Shown: positions 52,354 through 62,667 of the stretch, one piece after another
How the letters are laid out: each line of letters starts with the position of its first letter
Numbering within the stretch: position 1 is the stretch's first letter
Assembly (NCBI GenBank): GCA_035041965.1
Contig: JAPYMA010002343.1
Location: 1-64,000 of the forward strand
Direction: 5' to 3'
From: Anisakis pegreffii
Lineage: Eukaryota; Nematoda; Chromadorea; Rhabditida; Anisakidae
Length of the DNA: 64,000 nt
Notes under the pieces: generated by a model
The model's database searches: none
Told to the model about the DNA's origin: nothing
The model's input: only the letters and a program-made list of their open reading frames with translations
Program-made: the position numbers and the translations under genes

Positions 52354-53390
52354 GATGAATGCTCTACAACGCAGGATTCCAGCGATGGAACAGAGCCAGA
52401 ACCCGATAGTCAGCACGCTGAAATAGACAAATCTTGTCGTTAGGTGGTAAATCATCCGTAACACAACACCTACTTATCCGCTCGTAATGATCACTCTGAA
52501 AGTTTGTTTTCCAAGGATCATGATCGTTCGTTGGCAAGCGACGAAATTTTTATAAAAATGGAATAGTGAAGGCAGCAACTGAGGAATAACACCGACCAAG
52601 GAACATCAGTGACTAGGGAATCTTTAGGTTCCGTTCAGTTATGAGGAGTTTTTCTTCGCTACAGCTGAATTCATTGATAATTGAAAGAGAATGCAAAACA
52701 CTGCATTTCATCAAGAAAACGACGGTGTAATGATGAACTAATGATAATAAATGATTTTTTTTCTCAACAATCAATTCAACCTGATTGGAAAGTATCAGAC
52801 CATGTGCACATTTATATGATTCGAATCAAGACGAAGGGTGTGGTGGGTTACTGAATTTTTTTGTTGCATTAACTACCTTTCACTACATCAGTTTTTACAC
52901 TATATCGATGATGGCTGCATATTGAACAGCTCACTCCAACGAATATCGATATTCGTTTGATGATAGCCTATACCCAAATTGGCACGTTCATATCTAAATT
53001 CCCAACCTCCCGTTCAACATCCATCTTTAATCGTTAATGAAGTTGAATATAATTGATGAGTCTACCCGGTCCGTTCAGCTAATCTAAATTTTTCAACTGC
53101 ACTGAACTCGTCATGATGACGATAGCCGTTCGCACTGAATGTGTGTATACCACCATGTTTGACTCAGTTTAATGTTGATGATTATGTGGCATGTTTCAGG
53201 CATGTTATATTCAAGTGATTTCAGGTAAACTATTCAAAGGTATTACATTGGCTTGAAACCTATATAAATACCGCACAAAAGTTCATTATTGATCTTTCAT
53301 CCTATCAATACAACGGCCACTCATAGCTTAACAACAGCGAGTAAATTAAGAGCGAAAAGCAAAAAAATTGATGATGTGAAGAATGAATTT
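52354..53390. other. P450 upstream region, nothing recognised
   Basis: This is the 5' flank of the minus-strand P450. The reading frame is open for a further 37 codons upstream of the chosen ATG, with a second hydrophobic stretch (FVYFSVLTIGFWLCSIAG). I take it as untranslated because the shorter start gives a normal P450 anchor and is directly preceded by an acceptor-like site. Confidence 0.45.
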
Positions 53391-53517
53391 TCAAATGATT
53401 ATCATTAGTCGAAAGTGCAAATCTTCGACTACTTTTCTTTGACAGACAGATGACGCTAAAAAAGTTGACACATTAATTTGCACGTAATCTGTGTATGAAG
53501 GCAACAAATTCTTCAAT

Positions 53518-53829
53518 TCAAGCTTTACTTTTGCGATGAAATTCATCAACACTGCAGCGGGCATGTGACTGAAAACGAACTGACAACCAAAAAAAAATCG
53601 CTTGGTGGCGAAATCGTTGGCCAGTTTCTTTGCGATAAACATTACTCCTGTTTAAGGCATCTACTGTTTTCGTCAATAAATCGAATCTCTCGATATCAAC
53701 TCCGAAAAAAGCCACATCAAAATCATCATGGCTGTGTGTGACACGATGGACGACGTTCCAAGATTTTATTCTATTTTTGCGTTGAACGTTTTTGGAATGA
53801 AAACTCAAGAACTGGAAGCTTTCTTTCAC
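53518..53829 (-). CDS. uncharacterised open frame (103 aa)
   Basis: A minus-strand frame with a true ATG encodes a polar, protein-like sequence including VVHRVTHSHDDFDVAFFGVD, ERFDLLTKTVDALNRSN and a C-terminus rich in Arg and His. The HSHDD pentad recalls the HTHDD of family 38 mannosidases, but the residues that should follow it are absent, so I do not assign that family. A second frame (53642-53391) overlaps it, which may mean a frameshift or chance. A 17-bp phrase resembling CAGAAAGTTCCTTTCT is duplicated just upstream at about 53940-54005. No splice neighbours were found. Confidence 0.22.
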   Translation of the reverse strand: MKESFQFLSFHSKNVQRKNRIKSWNVVHRVTHSHDDFDVAFFGVDIERFDLLTKTVDALNRSNVYRKETGQRFRHQAIFFWLSVRFQSHARCSVDEFHRKSKA

Positions 53830-56529
53830 TTAAAATTTTGTGACATGTGACTGCAGAGCATCGCCCCAACATGCGATTTTTCTACTGCACAAAAAAACAT
53901 GTGACGCTTAGCAATCTGATTTGTTCTAAAGATTCCTTGTCTGTGTTCATTTAAGAAAGGAACTTTTCTGATGTTGAAAGTTTTTAGAAAGGAACTTTCT
54001 GAGGATGCCAGTTGGCCAGTGCTTGCTCTCACGATGCTTCCGTGAAGTACAACTTTATTTCATGGATATCAATGAGTAGGTGATTTCTTCGCTTTCAGAT
54101 GGAACAGAAATTTCATAATTGTGAAATAATGATTCCAAAACATGCTTATTTTGCTATAATTAAGGTGAGAATGAGAAAATATTTTAATGTTAGTACTCCA
54201 TCCACATCATACATTCTCAGGATAGCTTTCTCGGTTGCCGTCCATCATGCAGCCATTGAACTACAGCTCAAGATATCAATAGTCACCCACATGAAATGCA
54301 TTCATAATAGCGCAATATGGCAGCTTTTTGCATCAGAATGATAAAAGAATTTGATTCTCACGAGTATGCAATACGATAGTAATAATGAAATGGCAAGGTT
54401 GAACGTTAAAAAAAAACACTTCCGACAATATCATTTCTTATGTTCTTTCATCATTATGTCACATTGTTAGGCATCCAAAAGTGTTGAATAGAAAACACAC
54501 AGAGATAATAAATAAACATGGCTACAGTATCTCAACTGAGCAGTAGACTGAAAAGTCTAGAAAATGATAGTTTTGCTGTGGCTAACTTGCATCATTAGTT
54601 TGCATTTTCTCTTCTTTTTATAATAATATTAGCTGTTATCGATGTTGCTAATGCACTTTCCAAAGTCACTGATATGATTTGTGCAAATGCATTCAGATTG
54701 TACGCGTCCGTCACCTTCACAAACACATTCAAATCTTATGTATCGCTTTTGCAAATGCATTGCAATCTTAAACGCTTGAAATATGTCGTATCACATCATG
54801 CAGTTCACATCTGCCCATCGCGATTTGCAGCTTTATCTTAATTCCTGCATGAAATTGACACGAAGCAGTTTTTGTTGATTGTTTTCATCAAAAAAACAAA
54901 TTGCTAGACGCAGCAGCTGTACACCAGAAATACTGCAAATTTTCGCAACATAACAACACGGAACCCATTTGGAGGTCAAATTTTGCGAAACTGAATCAAG
55001 TGTGTTCTGAGACACCGATGGGAGCAATTTGAATGAATCAAACTTCGCTACTCCTAAGTGGAACGGAATATGCCACCCATTGAATGTCATCAGGACAAAT
55101 TGCTTCTGCCTTCAAGGAGGAAAAATTTCAATTCTGATCGAAACATTTTTTCAGAGTTTCAACGATCCTTCGAATGAGCGTCGATGGAACTTACAAGTAC
55201 ATATTGAATATTGTATATTGAGTATATATTGAAGGAATAACATTTCATATTGGATTTGTCACGAAAAGAGTATATATTGAAGGAATAACGATGGAAAGGG
55301 ATTGCTTATAGGTGCTATATCACCATAAATAATCAGATCACTTACAGAAGTTGAAGTAATTCATCGAGTGATCTAATATCCTTGCATCCTCCGTCGGAAG
55401 CATAACATAAGCATGTATCAAATAGTGAGCTAGCATAATACAGGCATGCAAATCGCAATTTCTATTTGCAAATCAACAATACAAAAAAGTGAAAAATCTA
55501 CTGAAAAAATCGTGAGTTGGGAAAGCGACTCAAACGTTTAAACAGGACAAAATGAGCAACAAGATTGAAGACGGTGTGAATACGGTGCTGGTGCAAAGCG
55601 CAATCATTTATCATCAACGCGGCGGCGTAACTTAATTAAACACAGACATCAATTAAAAAGAGACATTCAACAATAGGGTACTGGGACATTTTGCCTAAAG
55701 ACATTTTGCCTAAGGACAGTTTCTACCAGTGAAGAGACTCGAGTTGTTTGTGACTGGAATTTGATATTTACAATATAATTCAAGAAAAGAAAATATCATC
55801 AAACTGCGAGGAAATAGATAACGTTTGCAGAAGTTTTTGTGAAGTCAATTGATGATGGAATTCGGAAAAGTACAATAGGTGAGAAAGGAGTACTGAATGG
55901 AAAAATGAGCAAACTCGTTAACGATAGAATAGCAAATGAGAATGAACGCACTTTCCTTGACGAATGACTAGACGTTCAATGGGCATAACACCATCAAAGC
56001 CACGAAAACTTGATGTTTTCATAGGAGGACTGGTATGTATTAGAATAATAATTCTTGTATTTATGTCCTCACTTTGCGCTTTAGTTTTCTTGAACTGTAG
56101 CGTAGTAAACTGATGTGTTCATCCAGACGGGTTTGTTAGAACCTCTATATTGCTCAATTAGAGTCATGCTTAAGAATTTGAGAAGGTTTCGATCTTTAAT
56201 GCACTAGATCTAATGGAAGCTCACGAGGATTACAATTTAGTACATCCAGATACGAAGGCAACATAAGACTGAACTGTGAAAAATTAGATAACTCCACCAA
56301 TTTCGTTGAATGCACTTACAACATGATCACAACGCTCATGATGGGATCAGTCTCTAAAATAGATAACTTGCGAAGAGTATCCTGGTGGAACTTTTGCATA
56401 GCTAACGATAAGGGTGTCCTTGATCAGTCGAGTGTGTGTGCGATGCCCGATGCAAGTATCTTGCAGCCACATCCTTCTCATTTCACGACAAGTGGTAACA
56501 CAGTCATCTTCCAGCTCGGGATAAATTCC
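53830..56529. other. gene-poor stretch with a short direct repeat
   Basis: A 22-bp phrase (AGTATATATTGAAGGAATAAC) occurs at about 55219 and again at about 55269. A minus-strand frame of 85 codons with ATG (54833-55090) is protein-like but has no recognisable domain or splice context. Nothing else is supported. Confidence 0.4.
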
Positions 56530-56821
56530 GGGATCGTTCCTTAATCCCGGAATACTCTCTGGAAATAAGAAAGTTCAACAGATTCTTTTTGATTCAAGAC
56601 ATCCATAATGACTTGAGAAGCACTTCAATTAACAGACCATGCAGACAGCGGCATCCTAAAATCTAGAAACAAAGCATCAACATTACAACAGAAGTAAAAC
56701 TTATAGTTAGATATAACATCAGTAATTCAATATTGTAGCATTGCCTTGGCCTTTTCAACGAACAAATTCAGTGAATTATTTTATAGTTGCTTTCATTATT
56801 CCGGGATTAAGGAATGATCCC
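56530..56821. repeat. inverted-repeat element (292 bp), transposon-like
   Basis: The arms 56530-56553 and 56798-56821 are 24 nt long and are reverse complements with one mismatch; each contains TTCCTTAATCCCGGAAT or its complement. They enclose about 244 bp without a coding frame. The ATCCCGG phrases resemble those repeated near the ends of the hAT-like element at 39.9 kb, so a small non-autonomous DNA transposon is likely. True termini and a target duplication could not be placed. Confidence 0.6.
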
Positions 56822-58027
56822 ATTAAGGAATGATTCATGAATGATCAAATCGGAAATATACCGTTGATCGTGGTCTCAACAGATGGTTAAATTTGCACAC
56901 CACTGAAAAGGTTGTTTTTGAAAAAAGAAAACTTGTTTGTGTGGTGTCGCATTTCTCGGAAAAAGTAGACATAAATTGGAAATGGACTAAATGTATGATA
57001 GTGGAGACGCGCTGTGTTGAATGTTAAAACCAACTGTTTCATTTGATTCCAGCTGCACTTTTAAATCAACGATCCTTACCAGTGAAAATTCTCAAATTCT
57101 CATTTCCTTGAAAGGGACAGCAACAGAATTCACCATGTGAAGCGAGACGGCTGAGCTGTAGGAACGGTACGAACATACTCTTTTGCAAGAAATTCATGAT
57201 ATGGGCTCAAAATTTCGATCAATATAAGATGATTTGCAAGAATCATGGGCATCATCCGAATTGTGCAGCCGACAAACCCGAAATCTGCGTGCTAGAAGAC
57301 TCGTTTGCACAATGTCTTCATACAAATCCTAATAGTCCAGTTGAGTTGCGATAAGAAATTCTGTTCGTTTTTTTGGAAAAGTTACGCAGAATACAGTTTT
57401 TGGTCATATAATTGAATTACAGAAATCATTCATGACAGTTTTTTATCACTGATTATCTTCTGAAGTATTAAACTGGTTTCTGATTGAATAATATGAGCCT
57501 GATAGCGCAATGATGAATGACCTAGCGGTAATCTTGAATGCAGCCGCATTTTAAATTGATTCGAACGATGAGCACTTTTTTAGATATTTCGATATTATGT
57601 ATAAATACAGCGCTTAGATGATCAGCTTCAATGGTTGACTTCGATCTAATTTTCCATACTTTGTAAGGCAACTTCTATGTTTCGTATGGCAAGACCTAGG
57701 GAAATTCAGAATCGAATTGCGGGAAACAATGTCCCACTTTTTAAGGTATTACGCCAATTTTCTCATCTAAAGAGACGTTTGAACTACTGCAAATCAAATG
57801 CTTTCGAGTGGCGACCAGTTGCTTGCCAGTACAATATTCGGTTATGCCTAACGTTCGGTTATGTAGATCCAATATGAGACATTTCAGATGCTGATCATAG
57901 CTCATTTTAATGTACAAGATGATGACATCGACGGTGTATCATTGCACATCAAGCGCGAATGTGCATGAGTAAGTGTATGCTTGATTTGTTTCAGGCAATT
58001 ATATCATGTAGGATGATTTCAGGAAAT
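56822..58027. other. intergenic stretch with one weak exon candidate
   Basis: At about 57686 an ATG opens a 20-codon frame (MARPREIQNRIAGNNVPLFK) ending exactly at a GTATTA donor-like site. No second exon was found. Otherwise nothing is recognised. Confidence 0.35.
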
Positions 58028-58033
58028 TTTATT
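58028..58033 (-). terminator. AATAAA poly(A) signal of the 58.1-kb gene
   Basis: AATAAA lies on the minus strand 51 bp past the TGA, at nearly the same distance as in the two paralogues. Confidence 0.65.
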
Positions 58034-58083
58034 CAGCAGCTCTCTTATGCAACTCCAGGTACGTTCAAAATGTTACAAAGAGA

Positions 58084-58491
58084 TCATCCGTGGATTACCC
58101 AGCCGGTAATTTTTAATGGTTGAAGTCGTTCGTCATTGTGTTTTTCATCAGTGCCGTCAGCTATAATCTTAACCACCGTTCCCGAGCCACTCGCTGATGC
58201 CGCTCCACCAAAGCTTCCGGCCTGAGAAGTGCTGAACCCACTTCCTGACCAAACACCATTTGATGGATTCGCCTCGGCATCTGCAAGAACCATTCACAGT
58301 TTATATTTCTGAAACACACCACGAGAAGGACGAATACGTCACATTTTACATCGGGCTTCCTTACATTATCAGGTTACATTGTCACTGCGCTGGTAAATGT
58401 ATTCAGCAGCGAACTTCGAATCGGTAATTCTTGAAAACTCACCCGCGATGACACACACCAGCAGCACGACGAAGACGGTCGATGAGTTCAT
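58084..58491 (-). CDS. small secreted Gly/Ser-rich peptide, paralogue 1 (81 aa)
   Basis: Exon 1 (58491-58443) encodes a signal peptide, MNSSTVFVVLLVCVIA, and ends at a GTGAGT donor in phase 1. Exon 2 (58280-58084) follows TTCTTGCAG. The mature part starts near DAEANPSNG, has a Gly/Ser/Ala stretch with AGSFGGAASASGSG, and ends with NDERL and ITGWVIHG. There is no cysteine and no dibasic site in the mature part. The architecture (signal exon, phase-1 intron, SFGG core, ND-x-R-L and GW[IV] tail), TATA position and poly(A) position match the paralogues at 58.9 and 62.4 kb. It is arranged head-to-head with the 58.9-kb gene across 391 bp. The function is unknown; a secreted peptide such as an antimicrobial, cuticle or signalling product is possible, but nothing in the sequence decides. 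Confidence 0.75.
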
Positions 58492-58547
58492 CTGTGAGGT
58501 GATGTCAAAGGCAGTCAGTGAACTGGCCAGTCAATGTCAACGTCGAA

Positions 58548-58558
58548 CATATATACGC
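58548..58558 (-). promoter_or_regulatory. TATA box, paralogue 1
   Basis: GCGTATATATG on the minus strand lies about 57 bp before the start codon. The same GCGTAT(A/T)TAT core occurs at similar positions before both paralogues. Confidence 0.65.
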
Positions 58559-58826
58559 AACTCACTGACCTTTTTCGCCGTTGGAGACCAAATCGGAAAA
58601 ATGATTTCGAGTTATTTAGGCGATCATTTTATTAGGCCATCTAGCGTTTTCAAATTGAATTGTACCGTTTTTCCAGACCTCAAACAATTTGTGTGGGCTA
58701 TATGCTTGATACCTCCGTAAAATCATCAGTCATTACTGAGAATCAAGGTGACATCATGACAAACACGTGGGTCAAAAATTATTGTTTTTATTTGTCTGAG
58801 GAGATGAAAAATACTAAAGGATGAGC

Positions 58827-58836
58827 GTATTTATAC
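58827..58836 (+). promoter_or_regulatory. TATA box, paralogue 2
   Basis: GTATTTATAC lies about 47 bp before the ATG at 58883, in the same GCGTAT context as in paralogues 1 and 3. Confidence 0.65.
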
Positions 58837-58882
58837 CTCCCGATGAGAACGTTTCATCATCAAGTCGCTCAGAGCAAACAGA

Positions 58883-59168
58883 ATGGTCTCGCAACTCAAG
58901 TCGATCACGTTCTTCGTTCTTCTCATTATGACTGCTATCGCTTGTTAGTTTTCCTTACGTTGTTAAATTTGAAAATTAAAGCGGTCCGCACACTGAAACT
59001 CAATTTTGTTGGATACATTTTGCAGATGTGCAATCGGCCCCATCAAACGGCGGTTCGGGAAGCTTTGGAGGATCATCCGCTAGTGGATGGGCCAGCGTCG
59101 GTGGTAGGAATGATGAAAATAATGATGGAATGCGCCTGCAGGGCTGGATTACTCCCGTAGACCCATGA
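58883..59168 (+). CDS. small secreted Gly/Ser-rich peptide, paralogue 2 (67 aa)
   Basis: Exon 1 (58883-58943) encodes MVSQLKSITFFVLLIMTAIA, a signal peptide, and ends T|GTTAGT in phase 1. Exon 2 (59026-59168) follows ACATTTTGCAG and encodes YVQSAPSNGGSGSFGG, then SSASGWASVGG, NDENNDGMRLQGWI and TPVDP before TGA. It is cysteine-free. Its signal exon is identical to that of the 62.6-kb copy, so the duplication is recent or conserved. Compared with that copy it has four extra residues (around PSNGG) and lacks a block of about 20 residues near the C-terminus that carries a second ND...GW motif. An AATAAA follows at 59223. The function is unknown. Confidence 0.78.
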
Positions 59169-59222
59169 TTCATCCACATCTGCTTGAGAATAGCAACATA
59201 ATCTATAACATGATATAACGAC

Positions 59223-59228
59223 AATAAA
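59223..59228 (+). terminator. AATAAA poly(A) signal, paralogue 2
   Basis: AATAAA lies 55 bp past the TGA; the same CAATAAAGTTCA context is present in the 62-kb copy. Confidence 0.7.
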
Positions 59229-59546
59229 GTTCACTGCAAATGCTCTTCCGTCCTTCTTCTGCGTTCAGTACGAGCTATAGCTGTACGATTTATTAAATGA
59301 AACATTCTTCGAGTAATTATGACCGCAGTGATCCGAAAACAACGTATTAGGCACGTGGCAGTTTCGTTAGTTTAATTTGGTGAATCCGGTGCAACCGCAC
59401 GATTAAAGAATGATCTTGGGGCTTGGTTCCCATCCTGGGATTGATAAATGGTCAACATTTTGCGTGAAATAATAGAAACTAAATTTCGATCATTTTGAAG
59501 CCTGATAGAGCCATTGTATCGTTCTTTTCGCTCTGGAACAGGATAT

Positions 59547-59840
59547 TACCTGGATTTACCTGGATTGGCCAGGCTATCAAACGTTTGTAACGTTGCTGGC
59601 CACAACGCTCGCGTTTCCGTTCGCACTGTTTTAGCCTTGATTGTAGCCACCCCGCTGGCTAGGCGAGCAGGTCAAGTGAGTACAACCGAGTATTTAATTA
59701 GTTGCCGTGAATACTTTGCACGATTAAACGTAGCCAAATATCAATCCAATAAATATTCATAAGTCTACAAAATAAGCATCCCGCCGATCGCTAACCGCGA
59801 TCAACAAAACAACCGCTCGATGTGCAAGTAACAATGTAAG
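59547..59840 (+). mobile_element. 294-bp insertion with 13-bp target duplication (SINE- or MITE-like)
   Basis: TGGAACAGGATAT occurs on both sides (59534-59546 and 59841-59853), and the right arm of the inverted duplication has the corresponding uninterrupted site (CTGGAACAGGATGTGTGC on the minus strand, about 61897-61880). The first half (59561-59670) has a second copy at 48692. A TGGCCAGGCTAT phrase and a downstream CGTTCGCACTG are only loosely like tRNA A and B boxes, so a tRNA-derived SINE is possible but unproven. No coding frame of note is present. Confidence 0.8.
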
Positions 59841-60030
59841 TGGAACAGGATATGTGCAGTAGAAAAGCGAATAGTGCATTCAGCATAATCCCTGTCTACT
59901 GCAGAAGAAAAGCATCCAGTAACCAACGTTGCTTAATGTTCACCGCCGCAGTTGAATTGATATTCCATAAGGGCATCATAGATGATCAGTAATGATCATG
60001 CGATATTACGTCTCCTTCAAGAATTTCAAA

Positions 60031-61704
60031 CCAAATCATTCATTTGGCACTTCTCGTCAACGTAAAATTTATGAAATGATTATCTGATGATTATCTGCGA
60101 AATGATTAGCGAAATGACTCCTGCGAAATGATTATCTGATCGCAAGCGATGAAAATTCGAAACAAGATGCCTGAAAATACGCCGAATTATCGTGTTGAAT
60201 TTAAGACGGATATCTGAAGAGAATAAAATCCTAAAATGCGTTCAATGTACTAAAATGTATGTTCGAGCAGAATTCGCTAGGAACATCCATGGAAGTGGAA
60301 AAAATTGGACTGTGTGGCATACATATTTCGTATTTTATGAAAAGTGTTTTTGATAGCTCATCAAGGAATGGTTGATGAGCGATCCTCGCAAAGAAAATAT
60401 CTGAAGCAAAGAATTCGATGATGCAGATCACAGGACGGTTAAGAGACCAATAAACCAGACTTTATCAATTTAATACATGAACAATTTTGTTGAATACTGT
60501 TATGGTGAACTCGACTGTTATCTGTTGCTCTCCTGCAGCCTCATTATTATTGGCTTGTTGCAAAAGCTCGTGCGCTTTTATTCAAATTGAGTTATCCAGG
60601 CGAAAGTCCATTTTACCGGAGTAGTGTTATGCACCAATCGATAGCGTGTTTTCTGCTCTTCGCAATCGTGCTAGACGATCTACTGCAGTTTTGTTCCCTT
60701 TAGATCCTCAGCGCGACGGATTGAAGTGAAAATTTTCTCTGAAAATGAAAATTTTTTCATCCATTTGACTCTTCACTTCGTCACGCTGAAAATCGAAACG
60801 AAGAAAACTTTAGTAGATCGTGCAACATAATTGCAAATAACAGAAAACTCGCTGTCGATTGCTGGATGACACTTCTCCAAAAAAGTGCACTTTCGTCGAA
60901 ATAATTCAATTTAAATAAAAGCGCACGAACTTATGCAACAACCCAATATAAAACTATGAATAATCAGTCACTGTGAGGATTGTTCTTCGGCTTTAAAGAT
61001 TCCGGCTGCCATAAAGCATTGATTCATAAAGTCGATGATAAATGACTCAACATAACCAAGTCAGCAGTGCGTTCGGTTTTGAGGCGGCGTCGAATTTACA
61101 AGTTGCTCATAACAGTTATCAGAACGATACATACAATTAATTTCTTCACAAAAGGCCTCAGTTTTGGACATTAATATGCACTCTTAATATCTCGTCTTCA
61201 CCAATCATTTTCTCTGCAATGAGTGATTTAAAAGCATATTCTTGAAGATGGCGTCACATGGAAAAGATGAACATCATCGTAATATTCATGATTGCACATT
61301 GGGCAATTTGATTAGTGATTAGGGGGTGAATTTGCTCAAATGAATTGGAATCAATAAAAGTCAATCAGCACAGGCACACCAGCAGTAGTGGTATCATGCG
61401 GTGACGTAATTATTTGTTTTTTATGCTCTCAATATTCATTTGGATAATCGCTCCTTTAACAGCATCATGGATATCACTGATTAACACTTTCTGCATCCAA
61501 TTTCGACCGGTCAGCCTAGAAATTAGATATCCATGTTGTCCTCGGCCCTCACCTGCTGTCCTGATAAGACTTGGCAATATTTATGCGTACAACCAATAAC
61601 AGTGCTGAGGAAACCGGATCATGTCAACATTCCGCAGAATTTAGACCAAAAAGAAGGAAGGTCACACAGCACTGCGTTAGAAACAAGAACACCGCTGTGT
61701 CATA
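60031..61704. other. spacer between inverted arms, nothing recognised
   Basis: Read on both strands, this spacer has only short frames. The phrase ATGATTATCTG(C/A) recurs several times at about 60076-60140, and two GAAAATGAAAATTTT-like phrases occur near 60730. The frames at 61414-61808 (+) change phase repeatedly and look non-coding. Confidence 0.4.
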
Positions 61705-61961
61705 CGGATTGCAAACTTCGTGGAGACGTAATATCGCTTGAACAAGATTGCACATCGATGATGCCATCCCGCAGTATCAGTCAAATCGCGGCAGTGAATT
61801 TGAAGTAACGTTGGTTTCTGGGTGCTTTCCTCCTGCAGTAGATAGGGAGAAATCCGAATGCACTATTCGCATTCGTATTGCACACATCCTGTTCCAGAGC
61901 GAAAAGAACCATACATTGGCTATATCAAGCTTCAGAATGACTGAGATCTAGTTTCCATAAT

Positions 61962-62025
61962 TTTGCACAAAATGTCAGCTACTTTCCAACCGTAGGGTTG
62001 GAAAGTAGCTGACATTTTGTGCAAA
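61962..62025. repeat. perfect 30-bp-arm hairpin with 4-nt loop
   Basis: Positions 61962-61991 and 61996-62025 are exact reverse complements separated by GTAG. The arm begins TTTGCACAAAATGTCAGCTA and ends CTTTCCAACC. It lies inside the right arm of the inverted duplication, beyond the block that aligns with 59351-59440. Confidence 0.9.
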
Positions 62026-62215
62026 TCAAGTCTGAAGATCGTTTTTTTAAGCGTGGGATTGCCCGGATTCACCAAATTATAAATTTGAAAATGCCACGTG
62101 CCCAATAAGTTCTTTTCGGATCAATGGAGTCATAATTGTTGGAAGAATTAACAAATCGTACAGATGTAGCATGTACTGTACGCATGAGTAGGACAGGAGA
62201 CTATTTGCAATGAAC

Positions 62216-62221
62216 TTTATT
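62216..62221 (-). terminator. AATAAA poly(A) signal, paralogue 3
   Basis: AATAAA lies on the minus strand 56 bp past the TGA, in the same CAATAAAGTTCA context as paralogue 2. Confidence 0.7.
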
Positions 62222-62276
62222 GCCGTTACATCATTTTATGGATTATTTTTGCTATTCGTAAACTGATGTGGTTGAA

Positions 62277-62610
62277 TCATGGGTCATTGAGGTCAATCCA
62301 GCCGTTCACGAGCATTCTGTCATCATTTCTACGAAATCTGTCATCTAAGGGAGTAATCCAGCCCTGCAGGCGCATTCCATCATTATTTCCACCATTCCCA
62401 CCGCCGACGCTGGCCCATCCACTCGCGGATGATCCTCCAAAGCTTCCCGACTGGGCCGATTGAACATCTGCAAAACGTATCCAACAAAAATGAGTTTCAG
62501 TGCACGGACCGCTTTAATTTTCAAATTTCACAACATAAGGAAAACTAACAAGCGATAGCAGTCATAATGAGAAGAACGAAGAACGTGATCGACTTGAGTT
62601 GCGAGACCAT
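62277..62610 (-). CDS. small secreted Gly/Ser-rich peptide, paralogue 3 (83 aa)
   Basis: Exon 1 (62610-62550) encodes the same 20-residue signal peptide as paralogue 2 and ends T|GTTAGT. Exon 2 (62467-62277) follows a CAG acceptor and encodes YVQSAQSGSFGG, SSASGWASVGG, GNGGNNDGMRLQGWI, TPLDDRFR, RNDDRMLVNGWIDL and NDP before TGA. The tail holds two related copies of an ND-x(2)-M/L-x(2)-GWI motif, against one in paralogues 1 and 2. It is cysteine-free. This gene lies in the right arm of the inverted duplication and points toward paralogue 2. The function is unknown. Confidence 0.78.
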
Positions 62611-62655
62611 TCTGTATGCTCCGAGCGACTTGATGATGAACCCTTCCGATCAGCA

Positions 62656-62667
62656 GGTATATATACG
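62656..62667 (-). promoter_or_regulatory. TATA box, paralogue 3
   Basis: GCGTATATATAC on the minus strand lies about 47 bp before the ATG; it is the most canonical of the three. Confidence 0.7.

Larger units (their letters stand above)
58803..60030 (+). repeat. left arm of a large inverted duplication
   Basis: From GATGAAAAATACT (58803) to about 60030 this arm matches the reverse complement of 61705-62690. Shared blocks cover the promoter, both exons and intron of the secreted-peptide gene, the 3' flank (GGCACGTGGCA, AATTTGGTGAATCCGG), and an inner block with CTACTGCAG, AACCAACGTT and GCGATATTACGTCTCC. The left arm is longer because of a 294-bp insertion at 59547-59840. Confidence 0.85.

Noticed and set aside
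53600..53770. HSHDD motif as a family 38 alpha-mannosidase
   Set aside because: The residues that should follow the motif are missing and no other family motif is present.
58843..59160. Unspliced 105-codon plus-strand frame over paralogue 2
   Set aside because: It starts upstream of the signal peptide in another frame and reads through the intron; the spliced two-exon model is supported by the two paralogues.
61414..61951. Successive plus-strand frames that might be a gene
   Set aside because: The frame changes repeatedly without splice signals, and part of the stretch belongs to the inverted-duplication arm aligning with non-coding flank on the left.
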